DNA from: Nageia nagi
Lineage: Eukaryota > Pinophyta
DNA length: 64,000 bases
Direction: 5' to 3'
NCBI GenBank assembly: GCA_050084985.1
Contig: JBITNC010000001.1
Span: forward strand, 192,262,001 to 192,326,000
Part shown: positions 34,220 through 46,439 of the stretch, one piece after another
Layout: every line of letters begins with the position of its first letter
How positions within the stretch are numbered: the stretch's first letter is position 1
The notes under the pieces: generated by a model
The model's database searches: none
Told to the model about the DNA's origin: nothing
Seen by the model: the letters and a program-made list of their open reading frames with translations, nothing else
Program-made: the position numbers and the translations under genes

Positions 34220-35230
34220 CATACCTTATGTATTATTCCATATTTTACATGCATATCTATTAGGGCAATCACAACCATAATATTTAAGGTAAAACTATTT
34301 TCAAGTACTCTTTGACGGATGTCCATACCTTCTTTTAGAGCTCATATTTTGCATATGTTTATGGGCCTTGAGTATTATTCCACACTTTGCATACATGTCT
34401 ATACATGCATTCAAAATTACAACATTCAATTTACAAAGCACCAAGTAGACACATCCACACACCCAATTCAAGGTTTATGGGTATTTTGGAAATGAAGTTA
34501 AAAGCTTCCTTAAGATAGCCTTCTTGAACCACAACATTCGGTTTATAAGCATCAAGTAGACACATGCACACACTCAATTTAGGGTTTATGGGTATTTTAG
34601 AAATGAAGTTCAAAACTCCCTTAACATAGCCTACATAAAGTACAAGATTCAAGTTACAAGCACAAAGTAGAGACATGCACACACCCAATTCATGGTTTAT
34701 GGGTATTTTGGCAATGAAGTTCAAAGCTCCCTCAAGATAGCCTACATGACCAAGAAGGTTAATAATGCATGTATAATGATTAATACTATGATTTTAGGAT
34801 ATGCATAAAATGAAATACTTTTAGGTACTTTTAAGAAGATGCAATTTTCATGTGTAATACTGGCTATATGATGAAACACTATATTTTAAAAAAGTGTCAT
34901 TTCATATCACATCATGCATCTTGTGATATAAATATTGGGCCCTAAGTATTGTTTTATATTTTGCATACATGTCTATCAGGTAAATCATAGCCACAATGTT
35001 CAAGGCAAAGCCATTTTCAAGTACTCCTTGATGGATGTCGATATCTTATTTTAGAGCTTATATTTTGCATACATATCTATGAGCCTTGAGTATTAGTTGA
35101 TAATTTACATACATGTCTATCATGGCATTCAAAACCACAACATTCAATTTACAAAGCACCAAGTAATACACACCCCCAATTTAGGGTTTATGGGTATTTT
35201 AACACCCGAGCTTAATCAAAGTGAGCTAAA
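34220..35230 (-). pseudogene. Reiterated fragments of a pentatricopeptide-repeat (PPR) gene
   Basis: The minus strand repeatedly gives plant PPR text: FNFISKIPINPKLSVCMCLL DAYKPNVV-like segments three times within 34,724-34,431 at about 110-bp spacing. It also gives DIDIHQGVLENGFALNIVAM then IYLIDMYAKYKTILRAQ near 35,045-34,950, and a second copy with VLENSFTLNIMVVIALIDMH near 34,330-34,240. In PPR proteins these correspond to an H-Q-x-I, A-L-I-D-M-Y-A-K-C-G repeat followed by M-P-x-x-P-x-x-x-V-W-x-x-L-L-G-A-C. The pieces are duplicated, out of normal order and broken by stops, so they are remnants and cannot act in organelle RNA processing. Confidence 0.65.
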
Positions 35231-35290
35231 CTATGATGTTGGCCATGGGCTACCAAATGATGGCCTAATGGAACTTACCAATCACTATTT

Positions 35291-35520
35291 ATATATATGC
35301 AAATGATGAAAGATAAAGGTATGTTCATAATCAAGTGCACCATATGATATAAAATGATCCAAATACATAAACATATATTCATGATAAAGAGCACCATGTG
35401 ATATGAAATTATTCAAATGCACAACATATGATATGAAATTATCTAATTACACCATATTGGCTTGAAATGATGCTACTGTACAATATGATATGAAATTATT
35501 CAAATATGCTCTATAGTATT
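35291..35520. repeat. Second, shorter copy of the ATGCAAATGATGAAAG array
   Basis: ATATGCAAATGATGAAAGAT recurs here after 33,307, followed by the same TTCATAATCAAGTGCACC and ATATGATATAAAATGATCC units. It is then followed by the CTCTATAGTATTGCTACCAT text also seen at 34,138. This shows a larger duplication of about 2 kb that includes the PPR fragments. Confidence 0.75.
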
Positions 35521-35579
35521 GCTACCATAACATTTGATTTACAAGCACCAAGTAGACACATCCACACACCTAAGCATTA

Positions 35580-38400
35580 TTTGAAAAAAATAAATAGAAC
35601 ATAAAATTGATAGATATGTATGCAAAATATGGAAGATACATGATGCAAAAGTAATTTCATAGACTACAATGTGGAAGATGTATGATGTGGACATAATTTC
35701 ATATCATACATCATAATTTATTTATATAAAATTTTTGATACAAGGTAGGAAATGAAGGAACCCATAACATGTCCTATTATTTTCATCTCATCATTTTGTA
35801 TATATAACAAGACATCCACTTGGGAATCATACATTTTTTATGTGTTTGGCTAAGTATTATAGGCCAAGAAAAGAAGGAGCCCACAACATGTTATATTATT
35901 TTTGAATACTTTAAATATTTTCATCATTTCATATTTTTCAAGATGAGGGGTTGGAGGAGAGAGGTGCATTTAGATAATTTCATATCATACATAAAGTGCA
36001 CTTGGTATTTGGTGTATTGGCAAGACCAGAGAGATGAGGCTAGACCAAACGAGGGAGATGTGGTGAGACCAGAGGAGATGTGGTGAGATGAGGGGAGAAA
36101 GGTATAAAGTATTTTGCTTTATCTTATATGCCAATGTCTATAGGAAAAAAATATTTTATGTCATATGATACAATTATAATTGCCTTATCATATTGCAAAC
36201 TTTATAGTTTTAATCTATAATTTAAGTATCGAGTTTGGTTGTGTGATAACATTATGAATAATGTTGAAGTATAATGATGATATATCATTTGAGATCTTGT
36301 AAATGTATCTAGTCCTAAATTTTCTAATTCATGATGTTTTGTATAGGTTATCCAAGATAGCATAGAAACATATCAGCTTGTTGTTCTTATTATGGAGGTA
36401 AGCAACATAACATATCAAATAGGATAATATAGATAAAATTGTTAATAGATAGCATTGATTAACAATTATATTTGTATCATTATCATACTTATCATAGTGA
36501 TTTATCACAAGTCAATGCTTATAATCATGTCATTATTATTTATAATTTGTAAGCGCAAGGAGAACATCAAGTATGTCATTCTTCATAACTTAAAATGCCC
36601 AATAACTTTCCAAGTGCCCAATGAATCATTATACATCATTATTATCTCAGATTCAAAGATTGGCATCAACATCAAACATAACCCAAATTATATCAATAAA
36701 GTATAAAAACATAAGCATAAATTTCTTTATATTTATGTATTAACTATTACAAGATAAAAATATCTATACTTGTTCTTATTTCTATATCATTTAAAAAAAG
36801 GATATCTACAAGTATAAACTTGTTCTTATTTTATGGATCATTTACAAAAATACATCCAATACATACAATCTAATAAGGCTCTTATCTCTCTAATTTCAAT
36901 AGAGCCATCAACCAAAATTAATTAAGCAACACTAAACCAGTCATTGATGCAAAATGATTATGAGATCCTAGCTTAGATGTTCTTCAAATATTAGGGGAAA
37001 AATAAAGACAATCATCTTCGTCCTATTATTGTCATTCAAAAAATATCAATATGAAACATCGCTTGAGGTTATTGTAAGAAAAAATGGGCAAAACTAATCA
37101 TGAGATGACATCCTAGTAAGCCCATTATCTTAAGTTATCTATCATGATAATATGCAAATTGTTCTTTTCTATGAATTTTGAATTACATTACTTAAACCAT
37201 ACAAGGTTAGAAATGCATCATGCCATAAATGCAATACAAATATTTACATGAGGTTAGCCATGCACACATATATACACATAAGATTTCAACCCTTAAATTA
37301 ACATCTCTAAAGTTACTTTGGGACTCTTAAAATTTGAATACCTTCATTTCCATAAAGTGATTCCACATAAATGATACCATAAACCATTTACTTTCCATGT
37401 CTAACCCTATAATTATCATCGATATAATAGCAGATTACTCACCATTGCATATGATAATCTAGCTCACAATCATAAGGAAAAGAGGAAAATGAGATAAGAT
37501 CAAACTCAAGAAAGGGTTATACTCATTTTAAGGTAATTAATTAGTAAACCCTCAGTTAAAGATGTAGAATCAGACCATTATTACCAATTATGGTATCAGC
37601 CTAAACCAAGAAACAACAAAACCCCAAACTTTTACAACATACCCACCCCACATTTTCAAATAATAAATAAAGGCATAGAAAAGTTAAACTTACAACTTCA
37701 AAGGCGATGAAGAGGAAAACCACATAGTATTTAAAATGAAAGGTAACCTTCGTATAGTAGAGATGAGGTACCATTGCACTGTGCTCCCAAAGCAATCATG
37801 CCTCCAACTCTAGCCTTGATAGTCTCCTTTCAAAAGGAAACCTTATTTATATTCCTTATTGATATATTCCTTTGAAAGGATAAACACGTCACATAATCAA
37901 TGCTTATTAGTTGAAACTCTATAATTTCAATTCAAGATTCTTAAATGGATAAGGTGAACACAATATAGAACTAGCACAAATGGGTTTCTTAAATCTTTGG
38001 AAGCACTTTTAGCCATCATTAAACTACATACTAGAAGATTTAGATATCATTCAAATTAATAATTTTGACATGTGCTATAGTTCCTTGATGTCCTTCATCA
38101 ATCTCCCCTCCCCTCTCATCTCACTAATGCATGAAATCTCTCTCTCTCCAACCACTCCCCCTCGACTCTCATTTAGTCTCCCATATCCTCTCCTATCTCA
38201 ATGATAAAGCAAATTCCCTCTCTCCTCCAACCCTTGTGCTCAAAAAAATCAAAATAGATCCCAAGTCCCCGTGCACACCTTTTTTTTCTTATTTTTATTA
38301 AGGGGTAGTTTTTTTACACCCTAGAAATATTTTTGGGGGTAGGTAAAACTCATCCCAACAAAAATGCCACTTATTAAAAAAATAGCGGTGGTTTAAAAAG
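35580..38400. other. No gene recognised
   Basis: AT-rich sequence with short unremarkable open frames. A CT-rich segment lies at 38,095-38,245. The text CCCATAACATGTCCTATTAT near 35,760 recurs as CCCACAACATGTTATATTAT near 35,880. I see no RNA gene or transposon end. Confidence 0.4.
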
Positions 38401-38414
38401 CACAACAATAAAAC

Positions 38415-40440
38415 TACCTCCAAATGCTTGCCCCAAAGCCCTTTTTTGGTCTAGTGAAAACATATCAAAACACAAGAACTACTAAGTGGATCATGCTCCT
38501 TACAAAATATGATTTACAATTCATTAGTCAAAAGTATATTAAAGGGAAAGCCATTGATAATTATTTAGTAGATATTCCATTAGAATATGATAAACCCCTC
38601 ATCATAGAACTTCCATATGAACACATATTTGAATTGGATGAAGAATAAATTCATGTTTAGCCTAAATATGATTGGGATATGGTAATCTATTTTGATGGAT
38701 CTCATTGCGAACAAGGGGGAGCTGCAAGTGTTTTATTCTTCACACCTCAAGTAGTTTCAATCCCATATTATTTTAAATTAAACTTTCCATGTATGGATAA
38801 CAATGCAAAATATGAAGCTTTAATACTTACTTTAAAGATTTCCCTTAAACTTAAACTAAAAACTATTAAGCTTATAGGTGATTCGCTCTTAATTGTTAAT
38901 TAAGTAAAAAGAGTATTCCAATATAAAGAACCTCTTTTACAATATTATAAACCATTAGTTCAAGTGCTCCTTCAAAATTTTGATACTTATGATATATAAG
39001 CTACTCCATAATCCATAAACATGTTTACTGATGCTATGGCTTCTTTAGGATCTCTTATTCCACCAAGTCCCCATAGGCAAGTCATTCATGTAGAAGTGGT
39101 TTGAGTTCACTAATCTTTAATCATGTTAGATACTAATGAGAATATAATATATTTTATTTCATGTAGGATAAATACCTTTGGTATACCCATTTGGTTAGTT
39201 TATTAAAATATGGAGTATTTCTTAAAAATATGACTAAATTAGCCAAAAGAAACTTTAAAATACAAGCCTATCAATTTTGTATCCTAGGGGACGCTCTTTA
39301 TCATAGAGGTTATGATAAAATCCTTCTTAGATGTCTCAAATGGAATGATTCTCAAATAACTATTTCTTTTATGTATGATGGAGTGTGCGGTGGTCATTTT
39401 AACAAAGCTACCATTACAAAATATTTGATTTGTCTACATTATTATTAGCTTACTATAGATCATGATTATAATAAATAAATTAAAAAGTTCTTCAAGTATC
39501 AGCAACACATAAATTTGTTTCATCAACCCTCACATGCGCTTCAACCCATGCAAGCTATATTTCCATTTTTTAAATGGGTTTTATGCCTCATTGGTTTGAT
39601 TTCTCCTATATCTTTAGGGGGATAGAAATTTATAATAATACCTACTAAAAATTTTATGAAATGGGTAGAAGTTATGCCCCTTAGTTCTACAACATGACCA
39701 ATAATAATTGAGTTTATCAAACACCACATAATTTTTTACTTTGGTATTACAATGTAAATTATATCTATGGGAAAAGCTTCAAAAATAAGGAGGTAAAGGT
39801 CCTTTATCATAAATGTCATATTAAGCATAGCTTCTCAAACTTGTACTATCCTTAAGGAAATAGCCAAGCTGAGGTTCAAATCAGACCATTGAAAGCATTT
39901 TGCTTAAAATTATCGATGAATCCCATAGGGATTGGCATATTTAGATTCATCACACTTTGTGGGCTTATCGTACAAGTATATTTACCCTTACAGGTGTTAC
40001 TCTTTTTTCTTTGATTTGTGGATCGAAGGCGATTTTATCTATTGAGATTGAGATCCCTTCTCTTGGAATATCTTTGAAATATTATATTACTAATGAATAT
40101 ACTCACCAAGCTTGTTTAGATCAATGTTTTCTATTAGATGAGTGTTGTCTTCATGCTTTAGAACATATGCATGTTTATAAAAATTATATAAAGAGATCCT
40201 TTGGTAAAAAGGTTAAATTCTGAGACTTCTAAGTAGGAGATCTAATCCTTAAAATCAATAAATGTCTCATCAATTATGACAATTGCAAAATAAGTTTTCT
40301 CCTAATTGGTAATTAGGTCCTTTTGTTATTAAAATAAATTTTGGGTCAGAAGCATGCCATTTAGCTAGTTTAGAAGGAATTGATGAGTGTAAGCTAATTA
40401 ATGTTGCTTATCTTCGTCCTTTTTATACTTAATTATCATG
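38415..40440 (+). pseudogene. Ty3/gypsy pol fragment: RNase H and integrase
   Basis: The plus strand starts with the end of the RT-linked RNase H (TTKWIMLLTKYDLQFISQKY, then IKGKAIDNYLVDIPLEYD). A second RNase H-like domain follows: IYFDGSHCEQGGAASVLF, DNNAKYEALILTLKI and KLIGDSLLIVN, with a later TDAMASLGSL. Its acidic residues D, E, D, D are all still present. An integrase zinc region (LYHRGYDKILLRCL, then GVCGGHFNKATITKYL) and decayed integrase text (FMKWVEVMPLSST) follow. In-frame stops after LLIVN and elsewhere break it. Protease and reverse transcriptase are missing at the left, so the element is truncated near 38,415. The fragment runs towards the LTR at 41,057, which would be its 3' LTR. 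Confidence 0.8.
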
Positions 40441-41056
40441 TATTAAAAAAATTAAAATAAAAACTATTAAATTTATACTTTGAAGAAAAATATGTTAATC
40501 TATATCCTCATTTCAATGTTATTCGATAATTTTATAAAAGTGGAAACAAGCTCAATAAAAGAATTAAAAGATTCCATTGGCCTACAACAAATTTTAACAT
40601 CGAAGATGCTCAACAATTAAGGTTGTTCAAGCCAAGGTATAAAGGAGATAGAGCTATACAATATCTCACATATTACTCTCATAGGGAAGTGATAAATTTC
40701 CTTCAAGTGCATGTTGATATGTAGATATTGATGGTTGTCTAATTTTATCATAACAATAATTTATCTTGGATGGCTCATATCGTAAGAGATTTTATTTATA
40801 TTTATCCAAAAGCTAAAGATATGTTATTTTTTAGTACTACTGATATTTAAAATGATAATCTCTTTTATCTTTACTGGCCTACATCAACCCCTAGAATCAT
40901 TCTCAACTTCATGATTTATAAGGGCATAATGACTGGGTTACCACCATTCTTATTAAACATCTAAATGCATTTGTAAAATGGTTATGTAAAGAAAAAATAG
41001 TTTATGACCTCAAAAAATGATTCATACCAAATAATACATTTTTATCTAGAGATAAG

Positions 41057-41551
41057 TGTTGATACCTAAAAGTGGTCCCCTTAACACGGTCCCACTTAAG
41101 TGTAACTTTACATACATATTTAATCACATTTAATTATATTTTAGTCATATTTTATCCTTATTATAACATATTTCTCAAGTTGTGTTATTATTTTATTTTA
41201 GGTACATCGAGATGATTTCAACCAATATTAGAGGGGTCAAATGGTGATATCATGCCTAATATAAATGTAAGTATCTCTAACTTGGTGAAATCATGTCAAT
41301 ATTACATCTCGATAGTCGGTACCCTACTCTTGGATGTTTCTAAATATTACCTATTGAGACTAGAATCTTGTTATCACTTGAGTAAATATCTATTATCGAT
41401 CTTAGCGATCATATGCTCATTTCAACTTATCATTGTATTTGCTATCATTGAATCTTGTTGATGATCCTCATCTTATAAAAAATTTAGCACCTTTGTTGAA
41501 ATTTGCACCCATGCTGATCTCTTGAATATTAGCATCCACATTGATGTTTCT
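41057..41551 (+). repeat. Gypsy LTR, left copy
   Basis: TGTTGATACCTAAAAGTGGT starts a segment of about 495 bp that recurs, with about the same order and small indels, at 49,809-50,273. Shared phrases include CCCCTTAACACGGTCCCACT, TTCTCAAGTTGTGTTATTAT, GAGGGGTCAAATGGTGATAT and GGTACCCTACTCT. The pol fragment lies on its left and a gag-like region on its right, so it may serve both as a 3' LTR and as a 5' LTR of tandem copies. Confidence 0.75.
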
Positions 41552-42199
41552 TTTGCAGTTAGCTTTGGGGTCTATATGATAAAGGTTACTACTTTTTGAC
41601 AAGTTCATCTATCATATCCTTGACTACAACATAGGTAAGGATACATAGGTATTTATCTTTTACTTGATTCCTTTCTTTTTAGTGCATATGGTTATTTTAC
41701 ACCTTGAAATTAATATAATTTTTTATTTTGTTACTGCATTGCTATATTTTATTAGATTTTCTTATTCATGTATGTTTGTTTGAGTTAAATAGCTTAGGTA
41801 AATCATACTTAAATGCTTATATGTATTTAGTTCATTTAGGATAAAAACCCTAGGTGTACCAAAACATATATCAATATATTGGCATCCACCCATTTATGAC
41901 TTTTTCTTTCTTTGAATTAGGGTTAGAATAAAAGCTTCTTTTGAACTTACAATTTTATCACAATATCAAACCTATTAAGGGTGTTTTTATACATTCTATT
42001 CCTAATCCATTTTTTATTACTAGCAATGAAAATGCATATATTAATACTAACAATATAGCTAAGAAAACTCCAAAAAGAAGAAGACTTGGTAAACCAAAGG
42101 TGGTTCAATGGTGAAGTAAAAGAATGCACACTAAACAAACCATTGATCGATATACAAGTGTAGATAACCAAAGATTCTAGTGATAATGCTTCACAAAAG

Positions 42200-42502
42200 G
42201 AGAGTTTTGTAGATAGATCTAATAGTTTAGCAAAGATAATAAATCATAGGGTTAATTCAAATAATATTGGAATATATCAGACTCCACCAAATCAACAACC
42301 TCCTATTACAATTGAAGAAGATATCATTGCACAATTGAGTGATGATGAGGTATTCATGAAGGTTTTGAGTTTCAAGAAAAATAAGCACCAGTTCATCAAG
42401 CTTCTCAATAGATTGTTAGTTGAGGAAAAAGCTTATGCAGTTGATGCACTCAAAGATGAACAAGTGGTAAAGCAATATAAGTTATGTCAATATAATAGGT
42501 AT
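42200..42502 (+). pseudogene. N-terminal part of gypsy gag-like region
   Basis: It reads PITIEEDIIAQLSDDEVFMK then VLSFKKNKHQFIKLLNRLLV and EEKAYAVDALKDEQVV, then is cut by the LTR-like insert at 42,503. The composition (charged, helical) and its place between the LTR and the gag core suggest that it is the leading part of gag. Confidence 0.4.
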
Positions 42503-43116
42503 TGTTGGCATGTATAATGCATTATTGTAAAGGTTTTGTAATAATCCTCTTTGTAAATTCACTAATACTTAATGGTATCACTAGATACCTTTAAGTATTT
42601 ATATAGATATGATAATGTAACTTGTCATACACTCCATGTCATGAGCATGCCCCTTGGGTAAAATGATGTTGCATGTCATGACTTTGTACATTCGTTAAAA
42701 GGGTGATCCAAAAGGGGATTTTGGACTATAAATAGAGGGCCCCCTCTTTGTGATCACTCACCAATTTGTGAAGTAAAGTTATGCTCTAGGATAGTGATTA
42801 AGAGATGAAGTTATGAGAATTGTAAGAGAGTTGTCTTTGTGAATGAAGTAAGATCTAGTTAGTGGATGTACTCCTAGTTAGACAAAACACGTTACATCTT
42901 GAGTCAATTTGTGAGATTATCTTCTTGAGGTATCTTGATATTGTTATGAGCTTCCATGAGATCTTGGTAGTTTAAGATTGTATTAGTTATATTTCAATCC
43001 CTTTGGGTACAAGGAGAACATACTTCCTGATGATATGAATCTCACACCCAAAAATACAAATTTAGGATTCTTCATAAATTTGTACTTACACTAATGTTCA
43101 TCTATTTATCCTTTCA
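42503..43116 (+). mobile_element. Solo-LTR-like insert with TATA box
   Basis: A 614-bp segment begins TGTTGGCATGTATAATGCAT and ends in CCTTTCA. It has TATAAATA at 42,727-42,734 in a GGACTATAAATAGAGGGCCC context and a GC-richer leader after it, as in plant LTR promoters. It interrupts otherwise continuous gag-like coding text. No identical 5-bp target duplication is visible (GGTAT on the left, GATGC on the right). The same ends can be read as a GT...AG intron (AG/GTATTG to TTTCAG). Confidence 0.5.
42727..42734 (+). promoter_or_regulatory. TATA box of the LTR-like insert
   Basis: TATAAATA in CTATAAATAGAGG is the closest match to a plant TATA box in the right half of the window. Transcription would be expected to start about 30 bp further right, near 42,760. 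Confidence 0.5.
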
Positions 43117-45020
43117 GATGCTACCGCAAACACTTACATCAACACCAACACTAACCCTAGTATAGACATTGAGCCTCATATGGAAACAACAGTTCCAGTT
43201 CCTCTAGTAGTCTTTGTGATGGATGTAAATCTAGGAAATCAACAAGAGCTTATTAGTTTAATTCACAATATCAATGAGAAACTTCCTTAACCCACTACAT
43301 TACAAGATTCACTTCATCAAGAAGCTTAGGTTGATAACTTAATCTTAGCAGATAATATCAATGGTCCAACCATCCGGGTTGAATAAAATAAGTAGGATGA
43401 ACAGGTCCTAGATTTTGATGAAGATACAAAATTTTTATTGAAGATGAGTGTGAGTAAGAAGATCCTTCCAAGTATGAATATATCAATAAAATTCTTAAGA
43501 AGGTTGATACACCATATACAGATTGGTAATAGGAAGATAAGAGGATCAAATCCAAATTTCTTCATTTAGTAGATGAGCTTGCCATGGCAGAAATGAGTAT
43601 ACCAAAAAAGGTATCATATTATGAGTGCTTACTTCAAAAATTTCAAAATGATTACAAGAATAGGAAAAAAATATTTCAAATTAAGAATAAGTAATCAATT
43701 CATTGTAATCATATAAATGAGTGAAAATATCAAGAATATTTTGATAAATTACTTGCTCAAGATATGTAACCTAGTATCGGATGGTCTCACGAAGAAAATG
43801 ACATCAAATGTGCAAAAGTACTAAAGTGTAATAGGGAACACATGATATTGATACCTCATAGTGATAGAGAATGGTTAGTCTCATCAACCTTGCATAATAT
43901 CATCCATGATAGAAATGATAAAATATGAGTTTTTGAAATCTTCAAGCCTAGAAAACAATTACCAACATTTAAAGAAGGAAAACATTTGGAATAGATATTG
44001 GAAAATACAAGGGAAAATATTCAAGTAGTTATACCAAAACCACCCTTGGAAAAAACATTGCTAATGATAACTCCATAAATAATTGATGGCCTACAATAAC
44101 AAGTCTTGAAAATATCTAAATTTCAAGGTTTATATCCTCAACAAAATGAAGATAACAATCCCTTATGTATGCAAATCAAATCTACTATATTACTTTATAA
44201 AAAAAGTTGAAGTTCACAAAATTTGATGGTACTATTGATCCTTGTCTTCATGTATGTATTTTTGCTGATGAAGTCTCACTAATCACCTTGGATGAGGACT
44301 TGTATGCTAAGTTATTTCCTTTGTCTCTAAAAGAAGAAGCTATATAATGATCTAATAAGTTACCACATGCTAACATTAACAATTCTGCATAATTGAAGAC
44401 TATATTTTATGATCATTATTAGCTCCACATTACAAAAAAAGTTTACATTCAAGGATTTGATGAAGCTAAAGAAAAGGAAAGGATATTCCATTGATAAATT
44501 TATCAAATTTTGGACCCAAAATGCTAATCAAGTTCATGCAGATGATAATATGAAGATTCTAGCTTTCATTGAAGCTATTTGACCAAAATACATGACAAAA
44601 TATTTTGATTACCACAAACTACCTCTTTATGAGTTTCTACATATATTATTGGAAAAAGAAAGATTCAACACAAAATATCAAAAATGGAAACTAAAGTAAA
44701 AGCAAAAAAGAGATAAGCAACCTTCACCACCTCAACATCGGTACAAAAAGAAACAATCGCAAGAATCATAAATAGTAACTAAAGTAGAATGGATACAACA
44801 ACAAATAGTAGTAGAAAATGAAGTTTAAAAGATTGATAAAGATGAGAAATCAATCTACATAGAATATCAAAAATTTCCTAGATGAAAATTCACACTTATC
44901 CATAATGATATTGATGAAGTCACAAGGGCTTTGATTAAGCAAAAAATTGCTAGTACCACCACCTAACCCTACAACTTAGCTATCTTTTATAATGAGAGTG
45001 CCAAATGAGTACAAATTAGA
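43117..45020 (+). pseudogene. Gypsy gag core, decayed
   Basis: The plus strand contains, with stops, KKLKFTKFDGTIDPCLHVCI then FADEVSLITLDEDLYAKLFP near 44,200-44,330. This matches the retrotransposon gag pattern of K-F-x-G-T-x-D-P-x-x-H followed by L-F-x-x-S-L-x-G-x-A. Next come FIKFWTQNANQVHADDN-like text (about 44,500), a basic stretch near 44,700-44,760, and VTRALIKQKIAST near 44,925. The missing W in the A-x-x-W motif and several stops show decay. A protease is not identifiable. Confidence 0.6.
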
Positions 45021-46430
45021 TAAGTTCTAAAAATATCATCAATAATGAGGATATGTGATAAAATATTGTGTGACATTGCTCAACAATATTCAAGACTTAA
45101 TTGATCAAAATAAGGTGTCTTTTTTGTAACCTAAGTCAAATGATAAGCTAAAGCAATTGAGAGGTCCTTAGCATGAGAAGAATAAGAACATGGGCATATT
45201 CAACAATCCACTCCCAAATTTTATTAAAGCTAAATCGTCAAACACAACCATCAACTTTGTGAGTAATATTACCCCAAGATGACTAAAAGGTGCACATTGT
45301 TTCTCTTGCTCTTATCATTTATAGTGCTTTTGATATATATCAATAATATAGGTGTCTTTGTTTTAGTTTTTGCGATCAAACTCCCACTATAACCCCACAT
45401 ACATGATAGGATACAATAACCTTATCTCTCATCTTAATCATATTGGGGCATTCAATAAATAACAAGAACCAATCCCTCATATCCCTTTGTCACCTAATAT
45501 GGACACTGATATAAGTGTGCGCATTAGTCTTCCTGTAAAATCTTAGGAAATTAATAGTTCCTTAAGATCATCCATAACATCTTAGGGATCATCTCTAATG
45601 CTTGGCAGTGTTTTGTTGTCATTTACCTAGAAAACCTTAATTAGGTTCCTCTTGAAAACTTTTTCTTGATGACCATCCAATACTTTTTACAACCTATCCT
45701 ATTTTGTTTTAGTTGAAACCTTCAAGGGAGGTAAAAATTGTTGATAAAGAGGTCATAGCCAGAGCCATTTCCTATCTATCAAATCAACACTTGTGTTGGG
45801 TTCCTTTTCACCTTTTTAATACAGTAAAATGTTTCACATCATTGACCAACCATAGCAATAATATAAACATAATTTCACTTAAAACTTTTCCTTTAATCCC
45901 TTTTTTATCGCTTGGGTCCATTTTTGCCTTGAAATTCCCATAGATATAGACCTAAATAGACCTAGGTTTTAGATTGTGAAAATATAAATTCCTAATCCTA
46001 CCCATCATCTTGACTCATTAAATCAAAACTAGATCCAATAATTCTTCAAAAACACCAATGCCCATGTTGGGTTCCCTCTAGTTTTTAAAAAATATCTAAG
46101 TCCCTTAACACAATATTTAGGTCATTCCATTTGTAAATAATCCATCACAAGACATAATTATACATTAATCATGCATTATCTTAACATTAATAATTTAAAA
46201 CAAAGCAATGCATTAAAACACAAGTCATATAGCCATTCCATAACATATTTATAGCATAAGTAATAATATATCTAGAATATATTAATAAAAAATAGGAGAT
46301 ATATTATCTTTCCAACCAAATACAACCATCCGTCCAACTAATTTCATATCAATTGCTTATTCTAACAATGCTAGTGGTACCAAGGTGACTCCTAGGACTC
46401 CTATAGCTCTTATACTTAGAGGTAGTCCTG
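45020..46430. other. No gene recognised
   Basis: AT-rich sequence that could be the continuation of the decayed gypsy element. The open frame at 45,713-45,943 has no recognisable motif. Confidence 0.35.
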
Positions 46431-46439
46431 GTCAAACTA

